Below are positions 37,065-44,909 of a DNA stretch of 64,000 nt, one piece after another; position 1 is the first letter of the stretch; the number at the start of each line of letters is the position of its first letter. Origin of the DNA: Streptacidiphilus sp. P02-A3a (GTDB taxonomy: Bacteria; Actinomycetota; Actinomycetes; Streptomycetales; Streptomycetaceae); contig NZ_CP048289.1 of assembly GCF_014084105.1 (NCBI RefSeq), forward strand, positions 1,497,922-1,561,921, in the 5' to 3' direction. The notes beneath the pieces are model-generated. The model saw nothing but the letters and a program-made list of their open reading frames with translations, searched no databases and was not told the DNA's origin. The translations under genes were made by a program, and so were the position numbers.

Positions 37065-38588
37065 ATGCCCCGCCCCGCGCCGGACCCCGCACCCCGGGAC
37101 GGCCCGGGCGTCAGCGACGCGCTCCGATACTTCGCCCGTGTTGATGCGTTGATGGATGAGATGAACGGCCTGGCTGATGAGATGCTAGGACGCATTGGTG
37201 GACAGCGGCACGGGGGACCAGGGATGACACCAGGCGGCGGACGGGCTTACCTCGCGCAGCAGTACACGGAGGTCGCTCGGGATGCCGAGCAGCGCCTGGA
37301 GGAGCTGCTGGCGCTGGCCGCCGAGCCCTCCCCGGCCGTCGACTTCGACGCGCTACAGCGGACGTACGAGTCCCGCCCGCTGCCGCCGGAGGCCGTCGCC
37401 GAGCCGCCGCGCTGGGTCGACTACGCCCCGGAGCCGGGCCCGTCGGCGCCCGGTGCGCCCGCGAAGCCGCTGCTCAGCGGCGCGTACCAGCAGGAGTTGG
37501 CGTCGGCCAGGCTGCGGCACCAGCGCGCCCTGCGCGAATACCGGGACCACGAGAAGGAGTTGCGCGGCCTGGCGGAGCAGGCCCGGCTGGTCCACGAGCA
37601 GGAGGAGCAGCAACGGGCCCGCAGCGTCCGGGAGTACAACGAGCGGCTGCGCGGCTACCGTGCGGCGTACGAGGAGGGCGAACCGGCGGCGGTCGAGTCG
37701 GTGCTGGAGCGCGCCCTGGCCGCCGCCGGTCGGCTGCCCGGCCTGGAGGTTCCGGCGCGGGTGTCGTTCCGGCCGCTGACCCGGACGGCGGTGGTGGACC
37801 TGGTGCTGCCGAGCCCGGCGGTGGTACCTCCGGCGCTGGAGTTCCAGGTGGTGGCGGACGGCGGGGTCGAGCCGGTCCCGCGGCCCCGGTCGGAGGCCGA
37901 GGCCCGGTACCTGCAACTGGTGGCGCGGCTGGTGCTGCGCGCGCTGGACGCGCTGCTGGCCGCCGACACCGAGTCCCAGCTGGACGGCATCGTGGTCAAC
38001 GGCCGGGCGGTGACCGCCGAGGCCGGTGAGACCTGCGTGGTCAGCGTGGACGCCCGGCGCGGCGACCTCTACGCGCGCACCCTGCTGCCGAACGGCCACG
38101 GCGAGGCGGTGGCCCGGCTGCGGGACCTGCCCTGCCTGCTCACCGAGGACCCGTACGCCCCGGTCGCGGTCACCCCGTACGCGGTGGCCTGCGCCGCCGC
38201 GCCCGCGCCCGAGGAGCTGTCGCCCGGCGAGTTCGCCGCCCTGATCGCCGAGCTGTTCGAGCATCTGGGACTGGACGAGTGGGAGCTGCGGCTGCACGGC
38301 CGGGACGGCCTGCTGGCGCTGGGACAGGGCGACGGGCGGCAGCTGGCCGAGGCGCCCTACGTGGTCTGCGCGGCCCGGCGACCGCTGGTGGTCGGCGCGG
38401 AGGTGGTGCGCAACGTCGCCGAGGTGGTCGAGGAGGAGTCCGCCGAGCACGGGATCTGGGCGACCACCGGCAGCTTCCATCCGGACGCGGTGATCGCCGC
38501 CGCCTCGCTGCCGCAGCTGCGGCTGATCGACGGCGGCGAGCTGCGGGCGCTGGTCCGGGCGCACCTGGGCGCGGAACTCGGCGGCTGA
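37065..38588 (+). CDS. Mrr-type restriction-endonuclease-like protein lacking the QxK catalytic motif
   Basis: The 507-residue protein has a charged coiled-coil stretch (residues ~135-205), a middle domain common to Streptomyces proteins annotated as restriction endonucleases (VPARVSFRPLTRTAVVDLVLP, PRPRSEAEARYLQLVARLVLRAL), and a C-terminal Mrr-like domain ending GIWATTGSFHPDAVIAAASLPQLRLIDGGELRALV. In active Mrr proteins the core strand reads QxK; here the equivalent is CAARR, so the catalytic Lys appears lost. It follows the ArsR-like gene by one base, so the two may be coupled. A DNA-binding or sensing role is possible. The fold assignment is from memory and is inference. Confidence 0.6.
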   Translation: MPRPAPDPAPRDGPGVSDALRYFARVDALMDEMNGLADEMLGRIGGQRHGGPGMTPGGGRAYLAQQYTEVARDAEQRLEELLALAAEPSPAVDFDALQRTYESRPLPPEAVAEPPRWVDYAPEPGPSAPGAPAKPLLSGAYQQELASARLRHQRALREYRDHEKELRGLAEQARLVHEQEEQQRARSVREYNERLRGYRAAYEEGEPAAVESVLERALAAAGRLPGLEVPARVSFRPLTRTAVVDLVLPSPAVVPPALEFQVVADGGVEPVPRPRSEAEARYLQLVARLVLRALDALLAADTESQLDGIVVNGRAVTAEAGETCVVSVDARRGDLYARTLLPNGHGEAVARLRDLPCLLTEDPYAPVAVTPYAVACAAAPAPEELSPGEFAALIAELFEHLGLDEWELRLHGRDGLLALGQGDGRQLAEAPYVVCAARRPLVVGAEVVRNVAEVVEEESAEHGIWATTGSFHPDAVIAAASLPQLRLIDGGELRALVRAHLGAELGG

Positions 38589-38664
38589 GCCCGCCACCGG
38601 CCCACGCCGCCGCCTGCCCCGTCCGGCCCAGTCGGGCGCGCGCCGGGGCGCGGGGCGGGCCAGG

Positions 38665-39066
38665 ATGGCGGTGAGGGCGCGTATCCGGCCCGTGCGGGCG
38701 GACGGCGGCGACTGGGCAGGGCGCCGCCGCCCGCCCGCCTCTGCCAGTTCTCTGGAACTGCTGGAGCGAAAGACCGTCCTGGCAGGGCGTGTCTACCGCG
38801 ACGCTCAGAACGCCTTCACCGGGGGCGTGGGTACGACAGTTCACGTACGAGTGCAGCACGCGGTCGCGGCCAAGGAGTTCGACAAGGAGAAGGGCACAGA
38901 GTTCACCGAGATCACCGAGGGCGACATCCCGGTCAAGATCGCACATGGCCCGGCAGAGGATGGCTGCCGCATGATCTCGGAGGGCCTGCGCGGAGGTCTG
39001 GCGGAACGGCGGCCCGGTCCATGTGCCGGAGCTTTCGCCCGGCCGGTGCCTCCGGCGAACCCGTAG
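38665..39066 (+). pseudogene. Possible phage major-capsid-protein fragment
   Basis: An open frame contains a stretch at 38752-38946 (LELLERKTVLAGRVYRD, then GGVGTTVHVRVQHAVAAKEF, then TEFTEITEGDIPVKIAH) that resembles the N-terminal part of P22-like coat proteins. Those typically read like LLERELVLARLVWRDA...TVNVRVP...VPVKLDH. The similarity stops at about 38946, and the rest of the frame looks random. The usual 200 or more following residues are missing, so this would be a truncated remnant rather than a working gene. The match is from memory. Confidence 0.35.
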
Positions 39067-39131
39067 CTTCGCGGGCTGTCGGTGGATGACCTGACGCGCC
39101 GAGAAGTGGAGCCCCTGAACTCTACTGAACC

Positions 39132-39171
39132 AGGCCCTCGCGGCTTCCCGGTTGGGAGGCTGCGGGGGCCT
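39132..39171 (+). terminator. 18-bp RNA hairpin, likely terminator
   Basis: Positions 39132-39149 pair with 39154-39171 over 18 consecutive base pairs, allowing G-U wobbles (38-65, 42-61 and 45-58 within 391xx), around a four-base loop GGTT. A pyrimidine-rich tail follows on the plus strand. The many G-U pairs suggest it works as RNA on this strand rather than as a DNA palindrome. Confidence 0.65.
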
Positions 39172-39359
39172 CTCTGCGTTAGGGACCTTCGGCCCTCTCG
39201 AACGGGACCAAAGTCCAGCGGGCGACCTTGCAGATGATCCGTCAGGTGACTGTGAGTCAGGGCTGGAACTGACCGAGCCAGCACACTCTTGACGGGGTTC
39301 ACTCGCGGGGGTGACGGTGAAGGCAAGTGCCTGCAACGACCTAGGGTCTGGGGATCAGC

Positions 39360-39824
39360 GTGTCGCTAGAGTTCGTCGGGATCGACCCCGCCACGGAGAA
39401 GGACAAGTGCCCGACCGTCTGGAACGACGACGAGGTGCGGGAGTTCGTACTCCAGGGGTGGAAGGCTGGTGCGGAACTGCTGGCCAAGTGCCTTGATGCC
39501 GGGAGCGTCCCGGACGTCGAGGCAGTGATCAGGATGCCCTACCGGATGTGTGCCATCCTCGGGGAGGCTTGCACCCGTGCCGCCGCCTTTGGGACTGCTT
39601 CCGTCACGGCGGAAGCGACGCTGAGGGTCTGGAACGATGAGGAAGCGCAAGAGTTCATCTTTCAAGGATGGACGGCTGGCGAGGAATTGCTGGCCAAATG
39701 CCTTGAGGCCGGGAGCATCCCGGACTATGAGGCGGTGATCCGTTTGCCGTATCGCATGATGTCAACTATCAGGAAGGCTTGCGAACGTGCCGAGCGTGCC
39801 GGAGTTCTCGGAACTGCTGGCTGA
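39360..39824 (+). CDS. Hypothetical protein with internal 44-residue duplication
   Basis: This 154-residue protein starts at GTG 39360 and reads SLEFVGIDP at its N-terminus. It holds two copies of one unit, residues 20-63 and 90-133: VWNDxEx(R/Q)EF, then QGWxAGxELLAKCL, then PDxEAVIRxPYRM. The second copy also resembles the first in DNA (39417-39548 versus 39627-39758). Single-unit versions of this protein are, as I recall, common next to DUF6879 and Scr1-type regulators in actinomycetes. Its end overlaps the DUF6879 gene by 38 bases. Function unknown. Confidence 0.75.
   Translation: MSLEFVGIDPATEKDKCPTVWNDDEVREFVLQGWKAGAELLAKCLDAGSVPDVEAVIRMPYRMCAILGEACTRAAAFGTASVTAEATLRVWNDEEAQEFIFQGWTAGEELLAKCLEAGSIPDYEAVIRLPYRMMSTIRKACERAERAGVLGTAG
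39417..39758 (+). repeat. Internal gene duplication units
   Basis: Two 132-bp units (39417-39548 and 39627-39758) inside the GTG-39360 gene encode near-identical 44-residue modules, separated by 78 bases of linker. Many differences are at third codon positions. Confidence 0.75.
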
Positions 39825-40302
39825 CTGCCGTAGCTCCGCCGTGCATCTGGAGATGCGCGACAGCTATGGCGTCACCGACGAGGCGGAGAACTTTGCTCTC
39901 TTTCTGCGCACCGGCGAGCGGAGGGAGCCGCCGGAATACTGGGACGGCTGGATCGCCCTTGTGGCGGGCGCAGTTGCCAGGGGCGTGACTGTTCGTCGCG
40001 CCCGGATCGTCTCCGAGCCGGTTACGGATTACATCCGTTACGAGTATGCGGGAACGCCCGTGAATCTCAAGGCAGGGGAAGAGGTTCGGTGGTTGCCACG
40101 GCGTCAGGCTTCGGATATTGCCTTGCCGGGAAATGACTTCTGGCTGTTCGATGACCGGCTGGTGAGGTTCAACCACTTTTCCGGCGACGGGGCTTGGGTG
40201 GAGCCCTCGCACACCGATGCGCCCGCCATCGCAAAGCTGTGTGCCGACGCATTCGCGGCCGTCTGGGAACGTGCCATCCCGCACGCTGAGTTCACGGTCT
40301 GA
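39787..40302 (+). CDS. DUF6879-family protein
   Basis: This 171-residue soluble protein carries the signature of DUF6879 as I know it: AVHLEMRDSYG near the N-terminus, then GVTVRRARIVSEPVTDYIRYEYAGTPVNLKAGEEVRWLPRRQASDIALPGNDFWLFDDRLVRFNHFSGDGAW. It starts at GTG 39787 and overlaps the preceding gene by 38 bases, so it is translationally coupled. DUF6879 genes typically lie beside XRE regulators of the Scr1 type and may act as partners or antagonists of them, like the DUF397 proteins. The biochemical role is not known. Confidence 0.8.
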   Translation: MPSVPEFSELLADCRSSAVHLEMRDSYGVTDEAENFALFLRTGERREPPEYWDGWIALVAGAVARGVTVRRARIVSEPVTDYIRYEYAGTPVNLKAGEEVRWLPRRQASDIALPGNDFWLFDDRLVRFNHFSGDGAWVEPSHTDAPAIAKLCADAFAAVWERAIPHAEFTV

Positions 40303-40328
40303 ATCTGCGATTACCGGACAGTCAGCTC

Positions 40329-41177
40329 ATGTCATCGTCTCCGTCGTCAAGTGCCGTCGCGGCACGCCAAGCGCTTGCCGCTCGTCTGGTCGAGATCCGG
40401 AAGGACGCCGGGATCAACGGGCGTGAGCTGTCTGACCGGTGCGGGTGGAACCCCGCCAAGACGAGCCGCATACAGGACGCCAAAACGTCACCCTCGGATG
40501 CCGATATTCGGGCATGGTGTGCTGCGTGCGGCGCGGAGGAGAAGGCGGCGGACCTGATTGCCGCATCCCGCGCGGTTGAGTCAATGTACGTCGAGTGGAA
40601 GCGACTTCAGCGCACCGGCCTCCGAGTCCTGCAAGAGGAACCGGTGCCGCTGTTCGAGCGGACACGACAGTTCCGGATCTATTCCGCTGATGTGATCCCC
40701 GGCCTGTTCCAGACGGAGGCTTACGCGTCGGCGCTGCTGACCGCGATCACGAATTTCCGACGCATCCCGAATGACGTGGCTGATGCCGTTGCCGCGCGGA
40801 TGGCGCGATCACATGTCATCCATGAGGGCAACCACCGGCTCTCCGTTGTGGTGGAGGAGTGGGTTCTCCGGTCGCGTATTGCCGACGCTGACGCAATGCG
40901 TGGCCAACTCGTCTACTTGCTGGAGGTAATGGCGCTTCCGCGCGTAAGTCTGGGCATCATCCCGCTCACAGCGGAGCGTCACATGTGGCCGGTGGAGACC
41001 TTCGGCATCTACGACAGCGAGCTAGCCGGGGTTGAGCTGGTGTCGGCACAGGTGACCGTCACGGCACCCAATGAGCTTGCCCTGTACTCGCAAGCGTTCA
41101 CCGAGCTGCAACGACTCGCGGTCTACGGGGCCAAGGCCCGTGCGCTGGTCACGGCCGCGATAGACGCGCTGGGGTGA
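40329..41177 (+). CDS. Scr1-type XRE regulator with DUF5753 domain
   Basis: The 282-residue protein has an N-terminal XRE helix-turn-helix (LAARLVEIRKDAGINGRELSDRCGWNPAKTSRIQDAKTSPSDADIRAWCAACG). The C-terminal DUF5753 domain includes QFRIYSADVIPGLFQTEAYASALL, VVVEEWVLRSRI, MALPRVSLGIIPL and FGIYDSELAGVELVSAQ. This architecture covers the WhiJ/AbaA/Scr1 group of Streptomyces regulators, which act with small partner proteins. It is the third gene of a compact row with the duplicated protein and DUF6879, so I infer a regulator with its partner. GC content is lower than in core genes. Confidence 0.88.
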   Translation: MSSSPSSSAVAARQALAARLVEIRKDAGINGRELSDRCGWNPAKTSRIQDAKTSPSDADIRAWCAACGAEEKAADLIAASRAVESMYVEWKRLQRTGLRVLQEEPVPLFERTRQFRIYSADVIPGLFQTEAYASALLTAITNFRRIPNDVADAVAARMARSHVIHEGNHRLSVVVEEWVLRSRIADADAMRGQLVYLLEVMALPRVSLGIIPLTAERHMWPVETFGIYDSELAGVELVSAQVTVTAPNELALYSQAFTELQRLAVYGAKARALVTAAIDALG

Positions 41178-41326
41178 GTGACTGCAAGTCTGCGCAACGA
41201 AGTTGAGACGGCTTCCGCGTGCTCCCTACGGTCGTGAGCAGTGGGCGGAGTGGCGAGAGGGTCCTTTGGTCGAGGCATCCCGCGTCGCGCTTGCCCGCGC
41301 CGTGTCTCAACCGGAGGTGATCGCAT

Positions 41327-41491
41327 GACTTCCCCCGTTCCCCCCCCGCTCTCGCGGACCACCGCGCCCGCCAGCGCGGCCGGACGGCTTCCGCCGCGAC
41401 CATGGCGGCCATCCGTCACGGGACGGGGCCCGGGCGGGCGCGCGCCTGATGCGCGCAGCCTAGGCCCGCGCAACAGGTCGGTCGAGGCCTG
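41327..41491 (+). CDS. Small basic Pro/Arg-rich ORF behind an ideal Shine-Dalgarno
   Basis: GGAGGTGATC (41315-41324) is fully complementary to the 16S rRNA tail and sits two bases before an ATG at 41327. The 54-codon frame (MTSPVPPPLSRTTAPASAAG and onward) is rich in Pro, Arg, Ser and Gly and ends at TGA 41489-41491. It resembles nothing I can name. The strong site supports translation; the composition alone does not. It lies between the Scr1-type regulator and the Nudix gene. Confidence 0.4.
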
Positions 41492-41620
41492 AACAGCTGG
41501 GCTGCGCTGATGGTCAGATTGTCTGGACAGTGGCGAATGCCGTTGTCCGGCAGCCGAGTTGGAGCGTAGCTGGCGGGTGCGCCATGGTGGCCCTTCGCCT
41601 AAATGAGGAGAAAAAGAGCC

Positions 41621-42070
41621 ATGAAGAAGGTCGTTGCCGGGCTCTGGCGCATCATCCGAGGGCCGATGCAGTGGCGGGTCCTGTGGCTGTGGCACTCGAA
41701 GTTCATGGTCGGTGTCACTGGCATCGTCCGGGATCAGGACGGCCGGGTGCTGCTGCTCAAGCACCGGCTGTGGCCCGAGGGGCGGCAGTGGGGGTTGCCG
41801 ACCGGTTACGCGAACGCGGGGGAGTCCTTCGAGGACACCATCGTTCGGGAGGTCCGGGAGGAGTCCGGGCTCAAGGTGCGGGTCAACGAGCTGGCGCATC
41901 TCAAGAGCGGCTACAAGCTGCGGGTTGAGGTGGCGTACGAAGTGGAGTTCATCGGCGGCGAGTTCCGAACGGACTCGTTCGAGATTCTGGAGGCCACATG
42001 GTTCTCACCGGACCAGCTCCCCGAGGGAGTGCAGGAGTCGCACCGCGCCCTGATCTTGCGGGAGCGTTAG
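41621..42070 (+). CDS. Nudix hydrolase
   Basis: The 149-residue enzyme contains an intact Nudix box: GYANAGESFEDTIVREVREE followed by SGL, with the G-5x-E-7x-REUXEEXGU pattern and all metal-binding Glu residues. The N-terminus is longer than in minimal Nudix proteins and basic, with Trp residues (LWRIIRGPMQWRVLWLW), possibly for membrane contact. I choose ATG 41621, preceded by GAGGAG, over ATG 41603. It hydrolyses some nucleoside diphosphate derivative; the substrate is not predictable. Its end overlaps the next frame by 73 bases. Confidence 0.9.
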   Translation: MKKVVAGLWRIIRGPMQWRVLWLWHSKFMVGVTGIVRDQDGRVLLLKHRLWPEGRQWGLPTGYANAGESFEDTIVREVREESGLKVRVNELAHLKSGYKLRVEVAYEVEFIGGEFRTDSFEILEATWFSPDQLPEGVQESHRALILRER

Positions 42071-43081
42071 GGCAGTCGCTCACCCCCTCCTCCCTGGGGC
42101 CGAACGAGCACCTGGAGGGTGCCGCGGCGGAGCGGGTGGAGTTGGAGGAGCGGCTGGCGGTACGGCGCGCGACGGTCGCCCTGGGCAGCGCCCACCCGGA
42201 GGTGACGTTCTCCCTGCTGCACTGGGTCATCGGCACGTGGGCCAACGACGCGGCCCGGGAGGTGTTCCAACTCGGTGCGACCCTGCTTGCGGGCCGGTAC
42301 CAGCGGGCCGGGCTTCACCAGTTGCTTCCCATTGACCGGGTGTGGGTCGGCATACGCTCGACCCGCCCCGACTCGTTCGGGGGGTTCCACCACCCGGACC
42401 AGGGCTACCGGCACCTTCAGCTGGCGTCGATGATCACTCGGTACGGGCGGCTCGTTGATCCCGCCGTGGTGTCGCCGGAGCTGGTAGCGCTGGACTTGCT
42501 GCGGTCGTACGCCCATGACTGCCTGCACTTCGGATCGTTCCGTGAGTACCGGTTGCAGCAGGGCACGGTGATCCGTAGCCGCTACGGGATCAACCGGCGG
42601 GACGATGCGGGCCGGACGTACTCCGCCCCCGATCAGCCGGGCTCCCTGGCCACCCGGAACATCGGCATCGTCATGGAGGGGGCCACCGACCGGGAGGCCC
42701 GGAGCGTGGCGCGGGAGGTGGCCGCGCGGCTCGGCTTGGCGGAGCCTGCGGCCCCGCTGGACCGGCTTGCCTTCCAGGACACCACGGGACGGCTGGGGCC
42801 TGCCGACTTCACCGGCCTGCCGGACCGCAGCGACGCCGGGGGAGCGGCCCGGTATCAGTGGGCCATGGCGGGGTACGAACGCGGCGTAGGCGGCCGGTAC
42901 GCCCGGTTCCTGACCGAGACGGGCGGGGAGCACGCTGAGGTGCTGCACGGGCTGATCGTGGCCGCGATGATCGCGGGTGACGTCCGGGCGCTGCTGGCGT
43001 GGTTGGACGAGCGCCACGGCCGGGGCGCGTTCCGGCGGATCTTTCGCTCACCGGTCTACACCGGGCCGGACCCCGGCGAGT
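41998..43081 (+). CDS. Hypothetical protein with a conserved-looking HDCLH motif
   Basis: The 361-residue frame begins inside the Nudix gene, in another frame, and shows no membrane segment. I recognise no family. Its centre has LLRSYAHDCLHFGSFREYRLQQG, with His-Asp-Cys-Leu-His, which could bind a metal. Another cluster, FGGFHHPDQGYRHLQL, adds three histidines. The true start may be downstream, for example GTG 42136, since the first ~45 residues look random and their codon use is forced by the overlap. It probably forms a transcription unit with the Nudix gene. Confidence 0.65.
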
Positions 43082-43174
43082 AGGGCCGTGGCGTCTCCTG
43101 GGTGAGGGGTGAGGGTGAGCCGTCGCGTCCCCTGCCCGCAGTAGCCCGCCGTGCCGACGCTCTGACCAGGCCCC

Positions 43175-44023
43175 ATGCTGGGCCTGAGCCGGATCGCCGG
43201 GACGAGAGCAGGTAACCTGAAGGTGAACCCGTCAATCGTTGTAGCGTCCGGGGCCTTCGTGATGACCCTGCTGGGCGGGCTGGTCGCGGGCAGGGTCGGC
43301 GACAAGCGGCACCTGGTGCTGGGCCTGGCCGCCGGGCTGATGCTCGGGGTGGTCGGGTTCGACCTGCTGCCGGAGGCGCTGGACGCGGCCTCCGGCAAGC
43401 TGTTCGGGGTGGACCACGCGCTGCTGATGTTCGTCCTGGGCTTCCTGGTGCTGCACGTGGTGGAGCGTTCGGTGGCGATCCACCGGGCGCACGAGTCCGA
43501 GTACGCCGTGCACCACCACGGCCACCGGGCGGTCCCCGCCGTCGGCGGGGTGGCCCCGCCGGGCGGCAGCCATGTGCACGGCCGCAGCGAGAACCTGGGC
43601 CTGGCGGCGGCCTCCGCACTGTGCCTGCACAGCGTCATGGACGGCTTCGCCATCGGCGCGGCCTTCCAGGTGGCCGACAGCTTCGGCGCGGTCGTCGCCG
43701 TCGCGGTGATCGCCCACGACTTCGCCGACGGCTTCAACACCTACACGATCACCCGGCTGTACGGGAACGACCGCCGACGCGCGCTGGTCCTGCTGCTGTG
43801 CGACGCGGTCGCCCCGGTCCTCGGCGCCGGGATCACGCTGCTGTTCAGCATCCCGGAGCAGATCGTCGGCCTCTACCTGGGGTTCTTCGCGGGCTTCCTG
43901 ATGTACCTGGCCACCTCGGACATCCTGCCCGAGGCACACAGCCCGCACCCCTCGCGGTCGACGCTGCTGTGCACGGTGCTGGGCACCGGCTTCATGTGGC
44001 TGGTGATCGGCCTGGCCAGCTGA
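43175..44023 (+). CDS. ZIP-family metal transporter
   Basis: The 282-residue membrane protein has about eight hydrophobic segments and a His-rich cytoplasmic loop (VHHHGHRAV and SHVHGRS). The ZIP metal-site helices are visible as LCLHSVMDGFAIGAAF and VIAHDFADGFNTYT; the second usually reads HE(I/L)P, so Asp-Phe-Ala is a variant. It probably imports or exports zinc or another divalent cation. A later GTG at 43223 is an alternative start that would remove 16 residues with weak support. Confidence 0.82.
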   Translation: MLGLSRIAGTRAGNLKVNPSIVVASGAFVMTLLGGLVAGRVGDKRHLVLGLAAGLMLGVVGFDLLPEALDAASGKLFGVDHALLMFVLGFLVLHVVERSVAIHRAHESEYAVHHHGHRAVPAVGGVAPPGGSHVHGRSENLGLAAASALCLHSVMDGFAIGAAFQVADSFGAVVAVAVIAHDFADGFNTYTITRLYGNDRRRALVLLLCDAVAPVLGAGITLLFSIPEQIVGLYLGFFAGFLMYLATSDILPEAHSPHPSRSTLLCTVLGTGFMWLVIGLAS

Positions 44024-44044
44024 GCCGGGCCGGTGCCCGGCGGC

Positions 44045-44833
44045 TCAGCCCTGGGCGGTCGCGGCCCGGTAGACGGCGGCGATCCCCGGGCCGAAGTACG
44101 GGCTGTAGGAGATGTCGTCGGTGGCGCCGCCCGCCTGGTAGCCGCCGATCACCCCCACCGCCGTGCCGGGGCCGGAGCCGGTGGCGTCCACGCCGGTCAG
44201 CAGCGGGCTGCCGCTGGTGCCCCGCGGCATCCCCGGGCAGTCGAACTCCAGCTGGCTGCCGCCGTGGCGGCGCAGCCGGTTCCGGCAGTACACCGGGCGC
44301 CGGGTGTGCCAGGGGTAGCCCACCGAGACCACCCGGGTCCGGCTCGGCAGCCGGCCGAAGCCGACGTGCTCGGCGCCGACGGCGTCCTGCACCCGGTCCG
44401 TGCCGTCCAGCGGCACGGTGGTCAGGAAGGCCACGTCGTAGTCCGGGTCGCCGTCGCGCGACCAGCGGGAGTCGACCACCGCCCGGCGCACCCGCCAGCG
44501 GCCGTACGGGGTCCGGCCGGAGACGTAGCCGGGGACGAACATCAGGTCGCTGTCCGCCTTGCCGCTGCCCGGGGCGACCGTGCAGTGGGCGGCGGTCAGC
44601 ACCAGGTCGCGGCCGGGGCTGTCGACCACGGCGGCGGTGCAGAACTCGCCGTTCAGCGAGCCGTCGGGGCTGTCGAACAGCGCGCCGACCCGGGGCGTGC
44701 CGTCGAACACGGTGGACCGGGGGAGTCGCGGTACGGCGTCGGAGGGCGCCGCGGTGGCCGCGGCCCCGGCGCCGAGCAGGCAGGCGACGACGGCCACCGG
44801 GCGCAGACGGCGCGTCAGCGAAGGGAGCGTCAT
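44045..44833 (-). CDS. Secreted trypsin-like serine protease (S1)
   Basis: The 262-residue protein has a Sec signal peptide (Arg-Arg-Leu, then VAVVACLLGAGAAATA) and the S1 triad: His in LTAAHC, Asp in DYDVAFL and Ser in PRGTSGSPL. The arrangement matches the V8/S1B-like subgroup of Streptomyces extracellular proteases. Cys residues (EFCTAAVV with AAHC; VYCRNR with FDCPG) should form disulfides. It lies beside the MarR gene on the same strand, but 76 bases apart. Targets are unknown. Confidence 0.87.
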   Translation of the reverse strand: MTLPSLTRRLRPVAVVACLLGAGAAATAAPSDAVPRLPRSTVFDGTPRVGALFDSPDGSLNGEFCTAAVVDSPGRDLVLTAAHCTVAPGSGKADSDLMFVPGYVSGRTPYGRWRVRRAVVDSRWSRDGDPDYDVAFLTTVPLDGTDRVQDAVGAEHVGFGRLPSRTRVVSVGYPWHTRRPVYCRNRLRRHGGSQLEFDCPGMPRGTSGSPLLTGVDATGSGPGTAVGVIGGYQAGGATDDISYSPYFGPGIAAVYRAATAQG

Positions 44834-44909
44834 ATGACTGGATCCTTGGCGAGCTTCTGGAGCGTCGCCACCGGTCGGGGCATGCGGGTGACGGGCCGCC
44901 CGGAGCCGC

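Larger units (their letters stand above)
38589..39359. other. Degraded region at the island edge
   Basis: Apart from the capsid-like fragment and a hairpin at 39132-39171, I see no intact gene. Frames on both strands have poor codon use. Base composition shifts here from very high GC to the lower GC of the island genes. The region probably marks one junction of an insertion. Confidence 0.45.

Noticed and set aside
38665..39066. Intact phage gene or prophage
   Set aside because: Only about 65 residues resemble a capsid protein, and no integrase, portal, terminase or tail genes follow.
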